Assembly (NCBI GenBank): GCA_035771165.1
Contig: JAWNZC010000311.1
Coordinates: 3,064,001-3,128,000, forward strand
Length of the DNA stretch: 64,000 nt
Direction: 5' to 3'
Source: Paragorgia papillata
Taxonomy: Eukaryota; Cnidaria; Anthozoa; Scleralcyonacea; Coralliidae
Under the pieces are notes generated by a model. The model worked only from the letters and a program-made list of their open reading frames with translations, did no database searches and was not told the origin of the DNA. Each line of letters begins with the position of its first letter. The stretch's first letter is position 1. Positions 32,636 through 43,040 of the stretch are shown here, one piece after another. The position numbers and the translations under genes are program-made.

Positions 32636-33520
32636 ATCTTGTCTTGCATCTTGTCTTGTCTTGTCTTGTCTTGCATCTTGTCTTGTCTTGCATCTTGTCT
32701 TGTCTTGCATCTTGTCTTGTCTTGTCTTGTCTTGCATCTTGTCTTGCGTCTTGTCTTGTCTTGCATCTTGTCTTGCATCTTGTCTTGTCTTGCATCTTGT
32801 CTTGTCTTGCATCTTGTCTTGTCTTGCATCTTGTCTTGTCTTGCATCTTGTCTTGTCTTGTCTTGCATCTTGTCTTGTCTTGTCTTGTCTTGTCTTGTCT
32901 TGTCTTGTCTTGTCTTGTCTTGTCTTGTCTTGTCTTGCATCTTGTCTTGTCTTGTCTTGTCTTGTCTTGTCTTGTCTTGTCTTGTCTTGCATCTTGTCGT
33001 GTCTTGCATCTTGTCTTGTCTTGCATCTTGTCTTGTCTTGCATCTTGTCTTGTCTTGCATCTTGTCTTGTCTTGTCTTGTCTTGTCTTGTCTTGTCTTGT
33101 CTTGTCTTGTCTTGTCTTGTCTTGTCTTGTCTTGTCTTGTCTTGTCTTGTCTTGTCTTGCATCTTGTCGTGTCTTGCATCTTGTCTTGTCTTGCATCTTG
33201 TCTTGTCTTGTCTTGCATCTTGTCTTGTCTTGCATCTTGTCTTGTGTTGCATCTTGTCTTGTGTTGCATCTCGTCTTGTCTTGCATCTCGTCTTGTCTTG
33301 CATCTTGTCTTGTCTTGCATCTTGTCTTGTCTTGTCTTGTCTTGCATCTCGTCTTGTCTTGCATCTTGTCTTGTCTTGCATCTTGTCCTGTCTTGCATCT
33401 TGTCTTGTCTTGTCTTGTCTTGTCTTGTCTTGTCTTGTCTTGTCTTGCATCTTGTCTTGCATCTTGTCTTGCCTTGCCTTGCCTTGCCTTGCCTTGCCTT
33501 GCCTTGCCTTGCCTTGCTGG
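32636..33520. repeat. (TCTTG)n array with TCTTGCA(TC) interspersions, ending in (CCTTG)n
   Basis: About 890 bp. The basic unit TCTTG alternates with GCATCTTGTCT insertions at variable spacing, and from about 33468 it shifts to CCTTG. All frames are free of stops, which gives long artefactual ORFs on both strands (for example 366 codons on minus). Confidence 0.96.
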
Positions 33521-34134
33521 TCACGCTAGAAGGCCTCGTTGCGATTTGGTAGTCGCCGATCAACCTCTCGCGCCTTCGGTTTCACTTGGGACTGTATGTG
33601 CGGATTACACTAAGTAATCCCAACGGACGAATGGCGAACACAGTATGAACGTTTACGGACGGTTTATTGTTTCACGCTACAAAGAACAGATATTACACTC
33701 GTATTTATACAGAACAAATTACACTGAAATCATAAATATAATAAGACAAATAGAGCTCTATAGTTACAATACATCGTTACAAGTATTTTACAGACTAAAC
33801 GAAAAGAATGAAGACTCGACAAACAAGTAAACATGGGACAATGATTACGACATAAGAATCATAAGAATAATAAATCCAGGACACTTAGTTACATGGTTTT
33901 AGTAAAACTAAATCGTACTTTACCGTTCTCAAGTCACTATCCTCTGTCCTCCAAAGTCCTTTTGCGAACAAATCAACGATATAAATTTAACAAAACAAAC
34001 AATCCGTAAATCCGAGAACAACCACGCTGTTAGCTTGCGCTTTCTCTTGGCTCGAACAGACAAGTGAGCCCACTGTTTTTGTGGCTCGGCGAGAAACAGG
34101 TCTAAACTCCAGGGGGTAACGGAACGCGGATCCA
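33521..34134 (-). mobile_element. Probable BEL/Pao 3' region/LTR
   Basis: Downstream (on minus) of the pol C-terminus. No clear ORF is seen, and it contains ACGATATAAATTTA and promoter-like AT stretches. No second LTR is visible, so the boundary is a guess. Confidence 0.35.
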
Positions 34135-34413
34135 TTACTCCTCTCCATCGTTCGTCTCAGTCTCATTGGGGCGACGATCAACTTGAACATTCTCTTCGAG
34201 AAGACAGAGTTTCGTAATTGGTCTGGTATAGGTACCACGACTTGTCTTTACTTTGGCAGCTCTTACTCGTCCATCTTTCCCTGGGTAAATTTCAATTACT
34301 CTTCCTAATCTCCACTCACCACGTGGCAGCTTGGGTTCAACAATGATAACCACACGATCCCTAGCTCGTCTTATTTTTGCACTGAAAGGGCCACTATCCG
34401 TAGTGTTAGCCAT
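34135..34413 (-). pseudogene. BEL/Pao retrotransposon pol C-terminal domain
   Basis: The minus strand encodes ARDRVVIIVEPKLPRGEW, RLGRVIEIYPGKDG, then VRAAKVKTSRGTYTRP and ITKLCLLEE. This is the characteristic tail after the integrase of BEL/Pao polyproteins (the DUF5641-type SH3-like domain). Protease, RT, RNase H and integrase are absent here, so the element is truncated at 34413. The frame itself is intact for 92 codons. Confidence 0.85.
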
Positions 34414-35580
34414 AGTAATCTTTGCAAACAGGTTCTAGAAATTGGCCAAATTGACCAACAACGTTACGGGCGATGCGAAGTGCCCGACTCGCGTTGCATT
34501 CGGCATGAGTGAGTCTACTACGAGAGCATAGTACTTCCAAAAGCGTTTGAACTTGCTTGATTTCACAGTCCTTGTGGTCGTTTACAGGTTGTTTATATAT
34601 ACATACATGCACGATTTAGGCAAATTCTAAAGAACTCAATGACCTGAATAATGAGAAACACTAGAATACAGTAGAATTACACACATTAGAAATTCTAGAA
34701 TACATAATTATATTATTAGGCGAATATAGCCGCTGACCGAGAGCAGCGGCACAAATGACCCAAATTTCTGGTAATGGACAATGTGAGTTACCGTCGAACA
34801 ACTGTATAAAATCAAAGTAAACAATGCATATACGTGACTTACCAATGTTAGAATGTTTGCTCGAAGAGAATTTGGTAGTCATTTACAACCGAGTTATTTT
34901 CGAGGACGCCGAGGGGGGCATCTTTCCTTTTAAAACCTTGCTGTACTTGTAAAATTTCGAGGATTAGCTCCAGAGAAAAAGTTTTGGTTAATCAACGACC
35001 AAACGCATTTATACTAGACGTTATTTGCATATAGACGAATCGCAAAAGGAACGAAATTTTCGACTTTGGTTATTCTTATTATACTGTTACTGTTGCTGTT
35101 GCTGTTGTTGTTATTATTGTTTTTGTTATTGTTGTTGTTGTTGTGGCTCTCGTTCTCGTTCTTGTTGGTGAAAAAGGAAATTTCTACTAGGCGTAAAATG
35201 TCACGGACGCCCGACTTTTCTATTGTATAAATTGAATAGTTTTGCACTTCGTTCCACACGGAAGCTCAGAAGACAAAAGAAAAGTTGTGCGCGCCGAGAT
35301 ATTTTACGCTTTGCCAAGTACCATGGCATTTTTCACCTGCTTTTGTACTTCAGCCTCAGGCATTGGAGCATTATGGATTTCACTTCACTTTCAATTTACC
35401 GATTCTTTTATTAAACGCTTCAGACATTTCATTTTTCTCTTCGTTGGAAATCCTTGCGATGGTCTTTTGTTCTTCTTCGCAGCCCTGGTTTGATTGCTAT
35501 TGATCAAAATCAAAACTATCACAATGCTTATAAAGAATAAACAAACAGAAAAAGAAAAAAAAAAGAAAATTGTTTAATCG
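34414..35580. other. No gene supported
   Basis: Contains the single transposon end CATTACCAGAAATTTGGG (minus, about 34751-34769) and a (GTT)n/(ATT)n tract near 35080-35165. Short frames on both strands lack motifs. Confidence 0.45.
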
Positions 35581-35586
35581 ATTGTT

Positions 35587-36556
35587 TTAATCTTTAGTAA
35601 GTTCGCTGTATATTTCCAATAATTCGTTTCTTTCCTTTTCCATGGAATATGCTGCCTCACGAAAACTTTTTGCAACTTCGCTACCATTTTTAATCTCTGA
35701 AGCTCCGTCTATACAATCCCATATACCGAAACCGATACCCACAGCACCAAAGGCACTTGATAACAACTTTGCTGTGGTACTTCCCGCTGTTACAAATGTT
35801 CTCCCAAAAATCTTTACTCCTGGTGCAGATACTTTTGTTGCCAATGACGTTGAAGAACGATACCCAACAAGTACCATAGCTGCTTTAGAATTTGCAACAC
35901 CTGTCAAACGTGCAACCTCTTTCAAGTCCTTGAAGTCCTTTACCGCCGATGCTAAAGTGCGTCCCGTCGATACAGCCCCAGTCACTTGCTTTGTTGTGGA
36001 CAAGGTATTCTTAATGCATTGGTATACTTTCCTATCCGAAAACTCATCTATTTTTCCAAGACTGATCTGCTGTTGTAGATATTCTCCAGCTTTCCCAAGT
36101 TGCAATATGTATTCAGACAAAACACCCCCGAGGTAGGTGATCATGTCCACTGCTTCTTTTGTTTTCTCATTTGCTTCCTTAGCTCTGTTCCCTTCAATGT
36201 TTCCTTTAGCTATAGTTGCACCGAGTGATGTTACTCCTCCTGAAACTCCCAAGGCAGCTCCGCCAACGGTCAATGAAAGGCTTGCGCCTGCAGTAAAAGG
36301 TGCAAAAAGAACACCAGCAATAGCCATCGCCCCTCCTGCAATAGAGGCACCTCCACCAACTGTTTTAGATATACCAGCATCTGTGGATAGCTTATCAAGT
36401 TCTTTTGAAAAGTCTTGGAGTGTTTGTATCGCTGTGCTTATTTTGGTTTTAAATTCATCGATAGTCCATCCGGAGTATTTTCTAAGGTTTTGAAGAACTT
36501 CTTCCCAGTAGTCAACTGCATCTACAGGATTTTCTGGACAGTCTGCTTTTAATTGA
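35587..36556 (-). CDS. Apolipoprotein-L-like protein, 3' coding exon
   Basis: About 323 codons of one exon on the minus strand, ending at the TAA at 35587. A splice acceptor (TTTTTTTATTTGTAG) ends at 36557, so the gene starts further right; the apparent start in the intron is a GTG and is rejected. The protein has an amphipathic N-terminal helical region (WEEVLQNLRKYSGW, then DELDKL-like ELDKLS). A glycine/alanine-rich hydrophobic block follows (VGGGASIAGGAMAIAGVLFA, PFTAGASLSLTVGG, ALGVSGGVTS), the hallmark APFTAG-SL region of the ApoL family, which inserts into membranes. A second hydrophobic hairpin lies near the C-terminus (LLSSAFGAVGIGFGIWD). ApoL family members act in intracellular membrane and lipid dynamics and innate immunity in vertebrates; the role here is inferred. 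Confidence 0.85.
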
Positions 36557-36590
36557 CTACAAATAAAAAAAAAGGTATTATACACGCAAC
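36557..36590 (-). promoter_or_regulatory. Splice acceptor of the ApoL-like gene
   Basis: On minus: a 9-T run, ATTTGTAG, then exon. A classic polypyrimidine/AG acceptor. Confidence 0.75.
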
Positions 36591-36599
36591 CGTAAATTT

Positions 36600-37436
36600 C
36601 TTTGCGTTTACAGTAATACTTAACTAGTATAGCTTCGCTAGAGTGAGACCGCTCTAGTATACATGGGACCGATTAATGTAGCTTTACTTAAGGTTACTGT
36701 AGACCTTCAAGCCATCATTTTTAAATTTTTTTTATTCGCTGAAAGTGAAGCATTTTATAAGGAATTTCAGATTCTGGAGACTGGAAATCATGTTTTTAAT
36801 TTCTAAACAGGGAAAAAGTGCATTATTTACTTGTGTGAATAAGTGAATAAGTGACAAGAGGTTTTTTTCACACGGCTTTTTCTCAAAGAAATGTTTTGAG
36901 CTAATAAAAGTAAGAACTTTAGAAAGCTATAAGTGAACACGAATTTATCAGAATCATCTAAAAATTTATATTCGAGTAAATTAATATTCTGGTGACAAAA
37001 CATGTCTGGGAATTGTAAAATTTTCAATATTTATCGTTTTACGGCCTGTTATCCATCTATTCAACCTCCTTTGAAATTGTGTTTTAGCTGTAAGAGTAAA
37101 AATTCGATAACTCCAAAAGTATTTTGAATTTTTACAAACTCAGACAACGTTTTTTTGCTGTGATATATATCTACCGAACTGCCAATTTTCAGAGCATTAT
37201 AGTAAATAGTTGTTCACTTATACCATTTCGAATTGGAATGAAAACTTTAATAAACAAAAGCGCTATTTTTTGTTTGCGATCTATATGGAATCAACGGACG
37301 GAACCCGAAGGTCTATAGTAACTTTAAGATGTATAAACTTTGTCTCAACGTAACAAACTTTGGAGCTTTATAACTGCGTTTTTCAACTTTTTAAGCCTAT
37401 CTTGACTTGGCCTTTCTTAGTCTTCTTGGGGGGTGT

Positions 37437-37467
<31 letters not shown>

Positions 37468-38095
37468 GGAGGTGCCCGAGGTTAATAACTCAGAAAGTAT
37501 TTATGCTGTAGAAGTGAAACTTGGTGTGGAACATTTCAAATTGATGGCCGTTGAGGTAGTTGTTGTGATAAGAAGGTAAATGTTATATTAATTAATCAAG
37601 CTTTATTGTTCTATTTTCTATCCTTAGACATTATATGAAGTACGGATGAGCATCCGTAACTTCAAAAGCAATTTTTCGTAAATATCGGATTGACGACGTC
37701 ACTGTATGACGTCATTGTTCGGCCATTTTGGATTCCTCTATATTGGATTTGTGTCGTCATTAGATAAACTTAAATAACACAAAATTCGTGGAATCATATT
37801 AAAAATACTAAAGTTAATCAAATACTAAAAAACAAACAAAAAACAAAACACAAAAACAAATTAAAGCAGAATTTCGAAACTTTTGCCATAAACGTCATCA
37901 AAAAACCTTTATTTTACATACTCAAAACGTTACAAACCTTTTAATTCGCCGCGGGCACTCCCCCCCCCCCCCCCCCAGTCTAGATAGGGTTAAAAGAAAT
38001 GTATTACTTCGCAAAAAAACAATTGCAAATGACAATTACTCAATACCTGAATTAATACTGCCTGCAAAATTGCAAGTCTTGCTAAAAGTCTTTTA
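36600..38095. other. No gene seen; intronic or intergenic, with G-run and C-run
   Basis: Probably intron of the ApoL-like gene (it lies upstream on minus). It contains a G-homopolymer of about 27 bases (37439-37466) and a C-homopolymer at 37961-37976. Confidence 0.5.
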
Positions 38096-38102
38096 AAACT
38101 AG

Positions 38103-38418
38103 CCTGTGCAACAGACCACATATCGTGAATCTAACTCCAAAAACCTGTCCCGGGTCGTCACTATTTTCATCGCTAGTCGGTGAAAATTTATTGATTATAA
38201 TCAAATTATGCTCTTTAACTTTTAAGTTAAAACGTCAAAGACAATTCTCATTGTCTTTGAAAGTTAATGTTTTGTTAGAAAAGTATTAATTTTTTGCATA
38301 ACTTGATTATAAATACATAAATTTTCGCCGCCCAACGGTGAAAACGTCACGGGACAGGTTTTTGGAGATCGATGCACAGATCATACACGAGACGTGTGTG
38401 GTCTGGGGCACAGGTTAG
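38103..38418. mobile_element. ~315-bp foldback MITE
   Basis: Arms of about 110-150 bp with CAAAAACCTGTCCCGGGTCG and complement, and AAATTTATTGATTATAATCA partly matched on the other side. Loop around GTCAAAGACAATTCTCATTG, which is itself a small hairpin. Confidence 0.7.
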
Positions 38419-38419
38419 T

Positions 38420-39220
38420 GTAAGCACACTCTACTAAAATATTATGGCTCGTTGAGTGTACGAGTTTGAAAAATTGTACAAAGTATGCGTTATCAAATTC
38501 CTAAAGCCGGTTTTTCACTTGCGAATTATTTCGCGCGAATCGACAATTTTTATTGTAAATATTTAATATATTTCAAAGTAGTTCCAGCCGAGTGCTCCTA
38601 AGACAAAAAAAGTCAATTCGCGCGAAAAAAAATCGCTACTGGCAAATAGAACTGAAGTCAACATGTTAAGCGAAACGAACATTCCGTCAAGAATTTTTAG
38701 TTCAAGCAACCAGATTACATACAGAAAATTCAATTCGCTACGAACTTAATTAAATTAAAGTTTTAAGTAAAAATCCACCTTAAATAAGATATTTATGTAG
38801 ATAATAACAATATAATGAAAAATAATTTTTATATTACCTTAAACTTTTCATTTTCTCCACTGTCTTCTCACGCTACAATCCTAGGCAAAACTGTTGGGAA
38901 ATCTAAACACCAAATTAGGTCAATTTTGTTACAATACATGTTTATAAAAAAAGTCCACCCTCCCCTCCCCTCTTGTTTAATGTTGATTTTTTTATACCAA
39001 ATTCAAGCTAGGGGATTTGCTTTCTGTTTAGAACAATATTGAGGTAGGGGAGCGGAAGAGGAAGTTTTTATTACGCGACATAAAAAAATCGCAATTGCAA
39101 AACTATTGATGATGTAGTCTCAAGCTTATGACGCATCTCGTTCAAAGCAACTCTTTCTCGTTCTCCTTTCAAATCATAGATAATGGAAGGGGAATTTGAT
39201 AGGAAACTTAAAACGATTTT
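38420..39220. other. No gene seen
   Basis: AT-rich sequence; a 75-codon frame at 38815-39042 shows no motif. Confidence 0.45.
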
Positions 39221-39222
39221 AC

Positions 39223-39464
39223 GAAACCGGAAACGATGTTTGCACAACTTGCTATGGTAATTATATACTTATAAGCGACTATTGCATCTAACGGGTGGTC
39301 CAACATGGCCACGATCAGCTATTGCTGAAATTAAACAATAGTGAAATAAGACTTAAGTTCAGTAGTGCCTGATTTTAGCTATGTGAGACCACCTGTTACG
39401 TGCATTAGCCGCTTGTAAGTGTATAATTACCATAGCAAGTTGTGAAAACATCGCTTCTGGTTTC
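39223..39464. mobile_element. ~242-bp foldback MITE
   Basis: Ends GAAACCGGAAACGATGTTTG and complement; TTGCTATGGTAATTATA arms are nearly perfect. No coding content. Confidence 0.78.
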
Positions 39465-40094
39465 ATAACATCCTTTTAACTGAATCGACTGTGGTCTTAT
39501 GCCAATCTAAAAACTTACACCATTCGAAAAAAATCCTATAAAATAGCGCCTTAATCTCGTCCCCAGAGCCTCTTTCGTGCTTAGCGCGTTAAACGAGATT
39601 AAACGAGAAGCTATGGGATAATCCTTTTCAAATCGACATTTCATTGGTTGAATAATTGACAATGGTAGTTTATAGACAGAAATTAAATTTTTATATCAAG
39701 GGACATTTGAAAATCTGAATTCCTTCTTCTTTCAAAAGCCTTTGAAGGGTTTCAACATTTATCTGGCGACTGAAACTTGTCAATTTTCTACACTTCCGCT
39801 TCCGATTCGTTGTCATATTCGAAATCCGATAAGCTTGCGAATTCGAATATTAATGCGAATACTGAAACTGAGAAACATGGTGGGTAATATAAACATCTAA
39901 GACGTCTTTAGTTACTTCTGCAAGCATATGATGATGACATTATAGACGAGGAAGGGCTTTTTCTCGCCCTAGAGCTAAGAATTAAAATTATACCTCGCTA
40001 TTGCGCGCGGTGCGGCATCTTGCAAGTTGTGGAATAAGATGGCTAGTAATTTCAGAACTACATGCCATCGTTGAGGTATATTATTGTGTACGTA

Positions 40095-40275
40095 TAGACC
40101 ACTTTCATAATGGCCACCACTTTAAATATTCTTTTATGTGCATCTAAATAAGCTTTCCTAGCCTCGTTATGAAGCAAAGATTATTTTGAATTGCAGACAC
40201 AAAAACGAGGCTAGAAATGCCTATTAAGATGCACATAAAATAATTCAAATTAATTGCTATTATGAAAGTGGTCTA
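40095..40275. mobile_element. ~181-bp MITE, TAGACC ends, copy 2
   Basis: Same family as 25160-25342 (TAGACCACTTTCATAATGGC ends, GATGCACATAAAA inner motif). Confidence 0.75.
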
Positions 40276-40539
40276 TGTGCTTATATGTCGAATGAATTTT
40301 CATTTGATGTATACTTCAAGATTTTGCGTTTTATGAAACTTGTTAAAATGTCCAAAATGTGCGAATTACTGTTTGAAATATTAAAATATTACAGTTAAAC
40401 AGGAAATTGACTTCTTACAAGTGTTACAGAAATTTTTTAATTTATTTTGAAATACTACTTAACGCACAACATTGAGCATAGTCATTCAAAATATGGTCTA
40501 GAAACTCAGCTAAAGTCTTTGTTCATCACCGGAATCTCT

Positions 40540-40838
40540 CCGTGATCTATATTGTTCAGAACATATTTAACCAGGGAAAAGAAACCAGAAACATCAGCCT
40601 CAACGCACACTATATCGTACTATTCAAGTCTCCGAGGGATAAGCAACAAATTTCTGTATTGGCAAGGCAGATGAACCCATGTCATGTCCATGAATTTATG
40701 AAGAATTACGAGGAAGCCACAAGTCGCCCTCATGGTTTTTTATTGCTTGATCTAAAGGCAACTACGGACGACGATCACCGCCTCAAGACCAATGTTCTAC
40801 CTGGAGAAAATAGCTCGATGATAACAACTTTAATCTAA
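40540..40838 (+). pseudogene. Polinton packaging ATPase C-terminus
   Basis: About 90 residues: IYIVQNIFNQGKETRNISL, NAHYIVLFKSPRDKQQI, RQMNPCHVHEFMKNYEE, LLLDLKATTDDDHRL. These are the sensor/C-terminal segments of the A32/FtsK-like ATPase that pumps DNA into capsids in Polintons. Walker A and B lie upstream and are not present. The frame ends in a LINE fragment at about 40815. Confidence 0.82.
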
Positions 40839-41350
40839 TTATAAAACACAAGCAGGATTACTTTAGGAAATCTTTTTTATTAGGTCAGCCGAACTGTGGA
40901 ACACTCTTCCACATCATCTGAAAACCTGTGAAACAGTTTCTTTATTTAAGTCTAGTCTTCATAAAATCTACCGCACTAAATTATCTACCTACATCCCTCC
41001 TGGATACACTTAATTTGTTGCAACTTTGTCTCAAATTATGCCTTAGTTCTCTAGTTTAAGTCTTTAATTAGTTGCGTGTTAAGTTATAGATATGTTTCTT
41101 TATAATATTCACATTATTTTTCTTATATAATTAAGGGTTGGGTGTCAATTGGGACGTGAGTCCTGTTCTTTTCTCCTGTCACATACAGTGGGGTTTTTTT
41201 GGGTTTTTTTTTTTTTGGGGGGGGGGGGGGGGTGGTTTTTGTTTTTTTTCTTATATCTTGTTAGTTATTTGTTTTTATCATTGTAATCATTTATTGTATA
41301 ATTGTATAATACTGTGACAAACTCATTAAAAAAAAATAAATAAAAAAAAT
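40815..41350 (+). pseudogene. LINE 3' end inserted in Polinton B
   Basis: The plus strand reads FNLIIKHKQDYFRKSF and, one frame over, SAELWNTLPHHLKTCETVSL with FKSSLHK, the CR1-like C-terminal block (SxxLWNxLPxxLK). A 3' UTR and an A-rich tail (AAAAAAAATAAATAAAAAA near 41326) follow. 5'-truncated with one frameshift. Confidence 0.78.
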
Positions 41351-41462
41351 AAAATTGTGATCGTATGTTGAACTTTTTGTCAACGCAATGTCAATTATCA
41401 CCTGATTTGCTTAAAGAAGTTAAGAAGAAATTAAAGAAGACGACATATCAACTTTGGCTAGT

Positions 41463-42021
41463 CCCCGAAGTAGTTTTATGAGAAAAAAGGAGACATTGGT
41501 GCAAAAGGTGAAGGATTTCTTGATCTCCTACACGCGTAAAAACGCACAACTTGTTCACGGTTGTCAACAGGCGTGAACAATGTTCTGCTGCTCGCCGTGA
41601 ACAAGTTGTCAACAAGTTGTTCACTTATGGTTCGAACAACTTGTTCACGGATAAATCAACAGTCATGAACAAGTTGTTCCAACAGCACATTTTTATAACC
41701 AACAACGTTGTTCGCACATGATACAACATGTTGTTACAGCATGACGAAATAACGAGGAACAACAATGTTACAACAATGGTGAACATGGTTGATGTATCAA
41801 CACGTTCTTCGGTTGTTACAACATGCGTGAACAACGGTTGTTGTTTCATCAAGCTGTAACAACTTGTTGAAACAATGAACAATGTTGTTCATTTATCAAT
41901 GTTGTTCACATATGTCAACAAGTTGTTACAGCATTGTTCAGGCAACAATGCTGTAACAACTTGCGAGATTTTTACGCGTGTACTTGGTCCAGTTTTAGAA
42001 GGACTCGCAGAACTAATATAA
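41463..42021 (+). pseudogene. Polinton small protein, C-terminal part, split by a MITE
   Basis: RSSFMRKKETLVQK and GFLDLL precede 41530; LGPVLEGLAELI and a TAA follow 41981. Together these match the tail of the protein at 13524-13844 closely (MRKKETLVQK versus RRKKKTLVQN). A one-base loss near EGFL shifts the frame as well. Confidence 0.75.
41531..41980. mobile_element. 450-bp MITE with TA duplication (Tc1/mariner type)
   Basis: Perfect 12-bp TIRs CACGCGTAAAAA, TA at 41529-41530 and 41981-41982. The body is made of AACAAGTTGTT-type repeats in both orientations. Remnant A at 13790-13830 gives an uninterrupted homologous site, confirming the insertion. Confidence 0.88.
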
Positions 42022-42066
42022 AAAGAACGATAATTTTTAAAGACCATCATTCGAACCCTGAACACT

Positions 42067-42500
42067 ATGGAAGAAAGGTTACATGATGATTTTCGTGTTA
42101 AAGAAATACTGTCACACTTTGCCTACGGAGTCAATGAAGCGAAAGCGTCCTCTTTGCTGAATAGTTTACTCGCGTCCTATGTCAACTTAACATGGAATCC
42201 CAAAGGAGAAATTGTGTATCAAGGAAGAACTATACCAAACACAAAAATAGCCGAATTGGTAGAATATTGCGTATATCACCTTACTTCTCAGGAATTCCCG
42301 AACCAGCTGGTCTAAACGTATTTGTAAAAGGACTCACCGACATTAACATTGACCAAAACCTTATTGAAAATGTTCGAGTGCTAACAATATTGGAGCAGGC
42401 AGAAGAAGAAACAGAATCAGAGAGCGAAAACGAAGAAACTGCTTCCGAAGAAGATTCAGAAAACGATAAGCATTACACCGAAATAGAATCAGAAAATTAA
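42067..42500 (+). pseudogene. Polinton post-small-protein ORF, C-terminal half
   Basis: Begins MEERLHDDFRVKEILSHFAY, then KASSLLNSLLASY and TWNPKGEIVYQGRTIPNTKI, the NxxGEhhhxGxxIPxSxI-type motif of a conserved Polinton ORF. The 82-codon first frame ends at a stop (42313-42315), while an overlapping frame (42192-42500) carries on with VFVKGLTDINI and a strongly acidic Glu/Ser tail. A small indel around 42290-42310 is the likely cause. Function unknown. Confidence 0.65.
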
Positions 42501-42648
42501 TTCTATAAATGACGAACCTGTTGATTGCGAACGTTGTCAGAATCCTGTTAATTTTACACATGTAATTGAGTGTCCTAAGTGTTTGTGGAAATATTTTAAC
42601 AATTGCGTTAATCGAAATCTGATATGTTATGTTTGTGGTACAGAATGA
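42500..42648 (+). CDS. Cysteine-rich short ORF (three CxxC pairs), no ATG
   Basis: About 48 codons ending at TGA 42646-42648: DCERCQNP, ECPKCLWKYFNNC, LICYVCGTE. Three CxxC pairs and one extra cysteine suggest a zinc-ribbon or RING-like knuckle. There is no start codon; it follows the acidic tail of the previous protein in a different frame, so it may be its frameshifted C-terminus or a small separate gene. Confidence 0.45.
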
Positions 42649-42793
42649 TCCATGCCTTCGGATTATAAGATGTACTGTATGCCCATATGCTCGTGTTACC
42701 GATAGATCACTAAATAATCAAGAGCTTTTTGTGTAAAGATATATGTGTTTGATATGTATAAGTTTAAACTAAATAAATATTTTAAACTGATTA

Positions 42794-43038
42794 CAGTCGT
42801 TGGCACCTAAGCGTGTACATCGCCCGTCAAAACATGTTTTATGTCCACGTCAAAGTTAACTGTTTACCTTGGAAACGTATTAGGTTTTCATTGAACCAAT
42901 GCACTATTGTCACATGAATGTGCCCTTAGCCAATCACGTCTCGCCAATCCTACGGTGTTGATTTCAAAACGGTTAACTTTGGCTTAAATTTAGAACATGT
43001 TTTGACCGTCGGTGTACACGCTTAGGTGCCAACGACTG
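42794..43038. mobile_element. 245-bp mariner-type MITE
   Basis: TIRs begin CAGTCGTTGGCACCTAAGCG, about 27 bp near-perfect. TA at 42792-42793 and 43039-43040. Non-coding. CAGT-starting termini with TA duplications are typical of Tc1/mariner derivatives. Confidence 0.9.
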
Positions 43039-43040
43039 TA

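Larger units (their letters stand above)
40540..42660 (+). mobile_element. Polinton (Maverick) remnant B
   Basis: A second, separate copy in the same orientation as remnant A, 27 kb away. Order: packaging ATPase C-terminus, LINE insertion, small protein (split by a MITE), the following protein's C-terminal half, then a cysteine-rich short ORF. No capsid genes or TIRs are found. A possible polyadenylation signal AATAAA occurs near 42771. Confidence 0.82.

Noticed and set aside
32463..33617. Very long open frames on both strands (up to 366 codons)
   Set aside because: They are stop-free translations of TCTTG/CAAGA repeats in all frames; no domain, no start context.
35014..35259. Asn/Ser-rich protein
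   Set aside because: Translation of a (GTT)n-type microsatellite on the minus strand.
37439..37976. G-quadruplex regulatory element from the G-run and C-run
   Set aside because: Plain homopolymers, also typical of slippage or assembly ends; no regulatory context.
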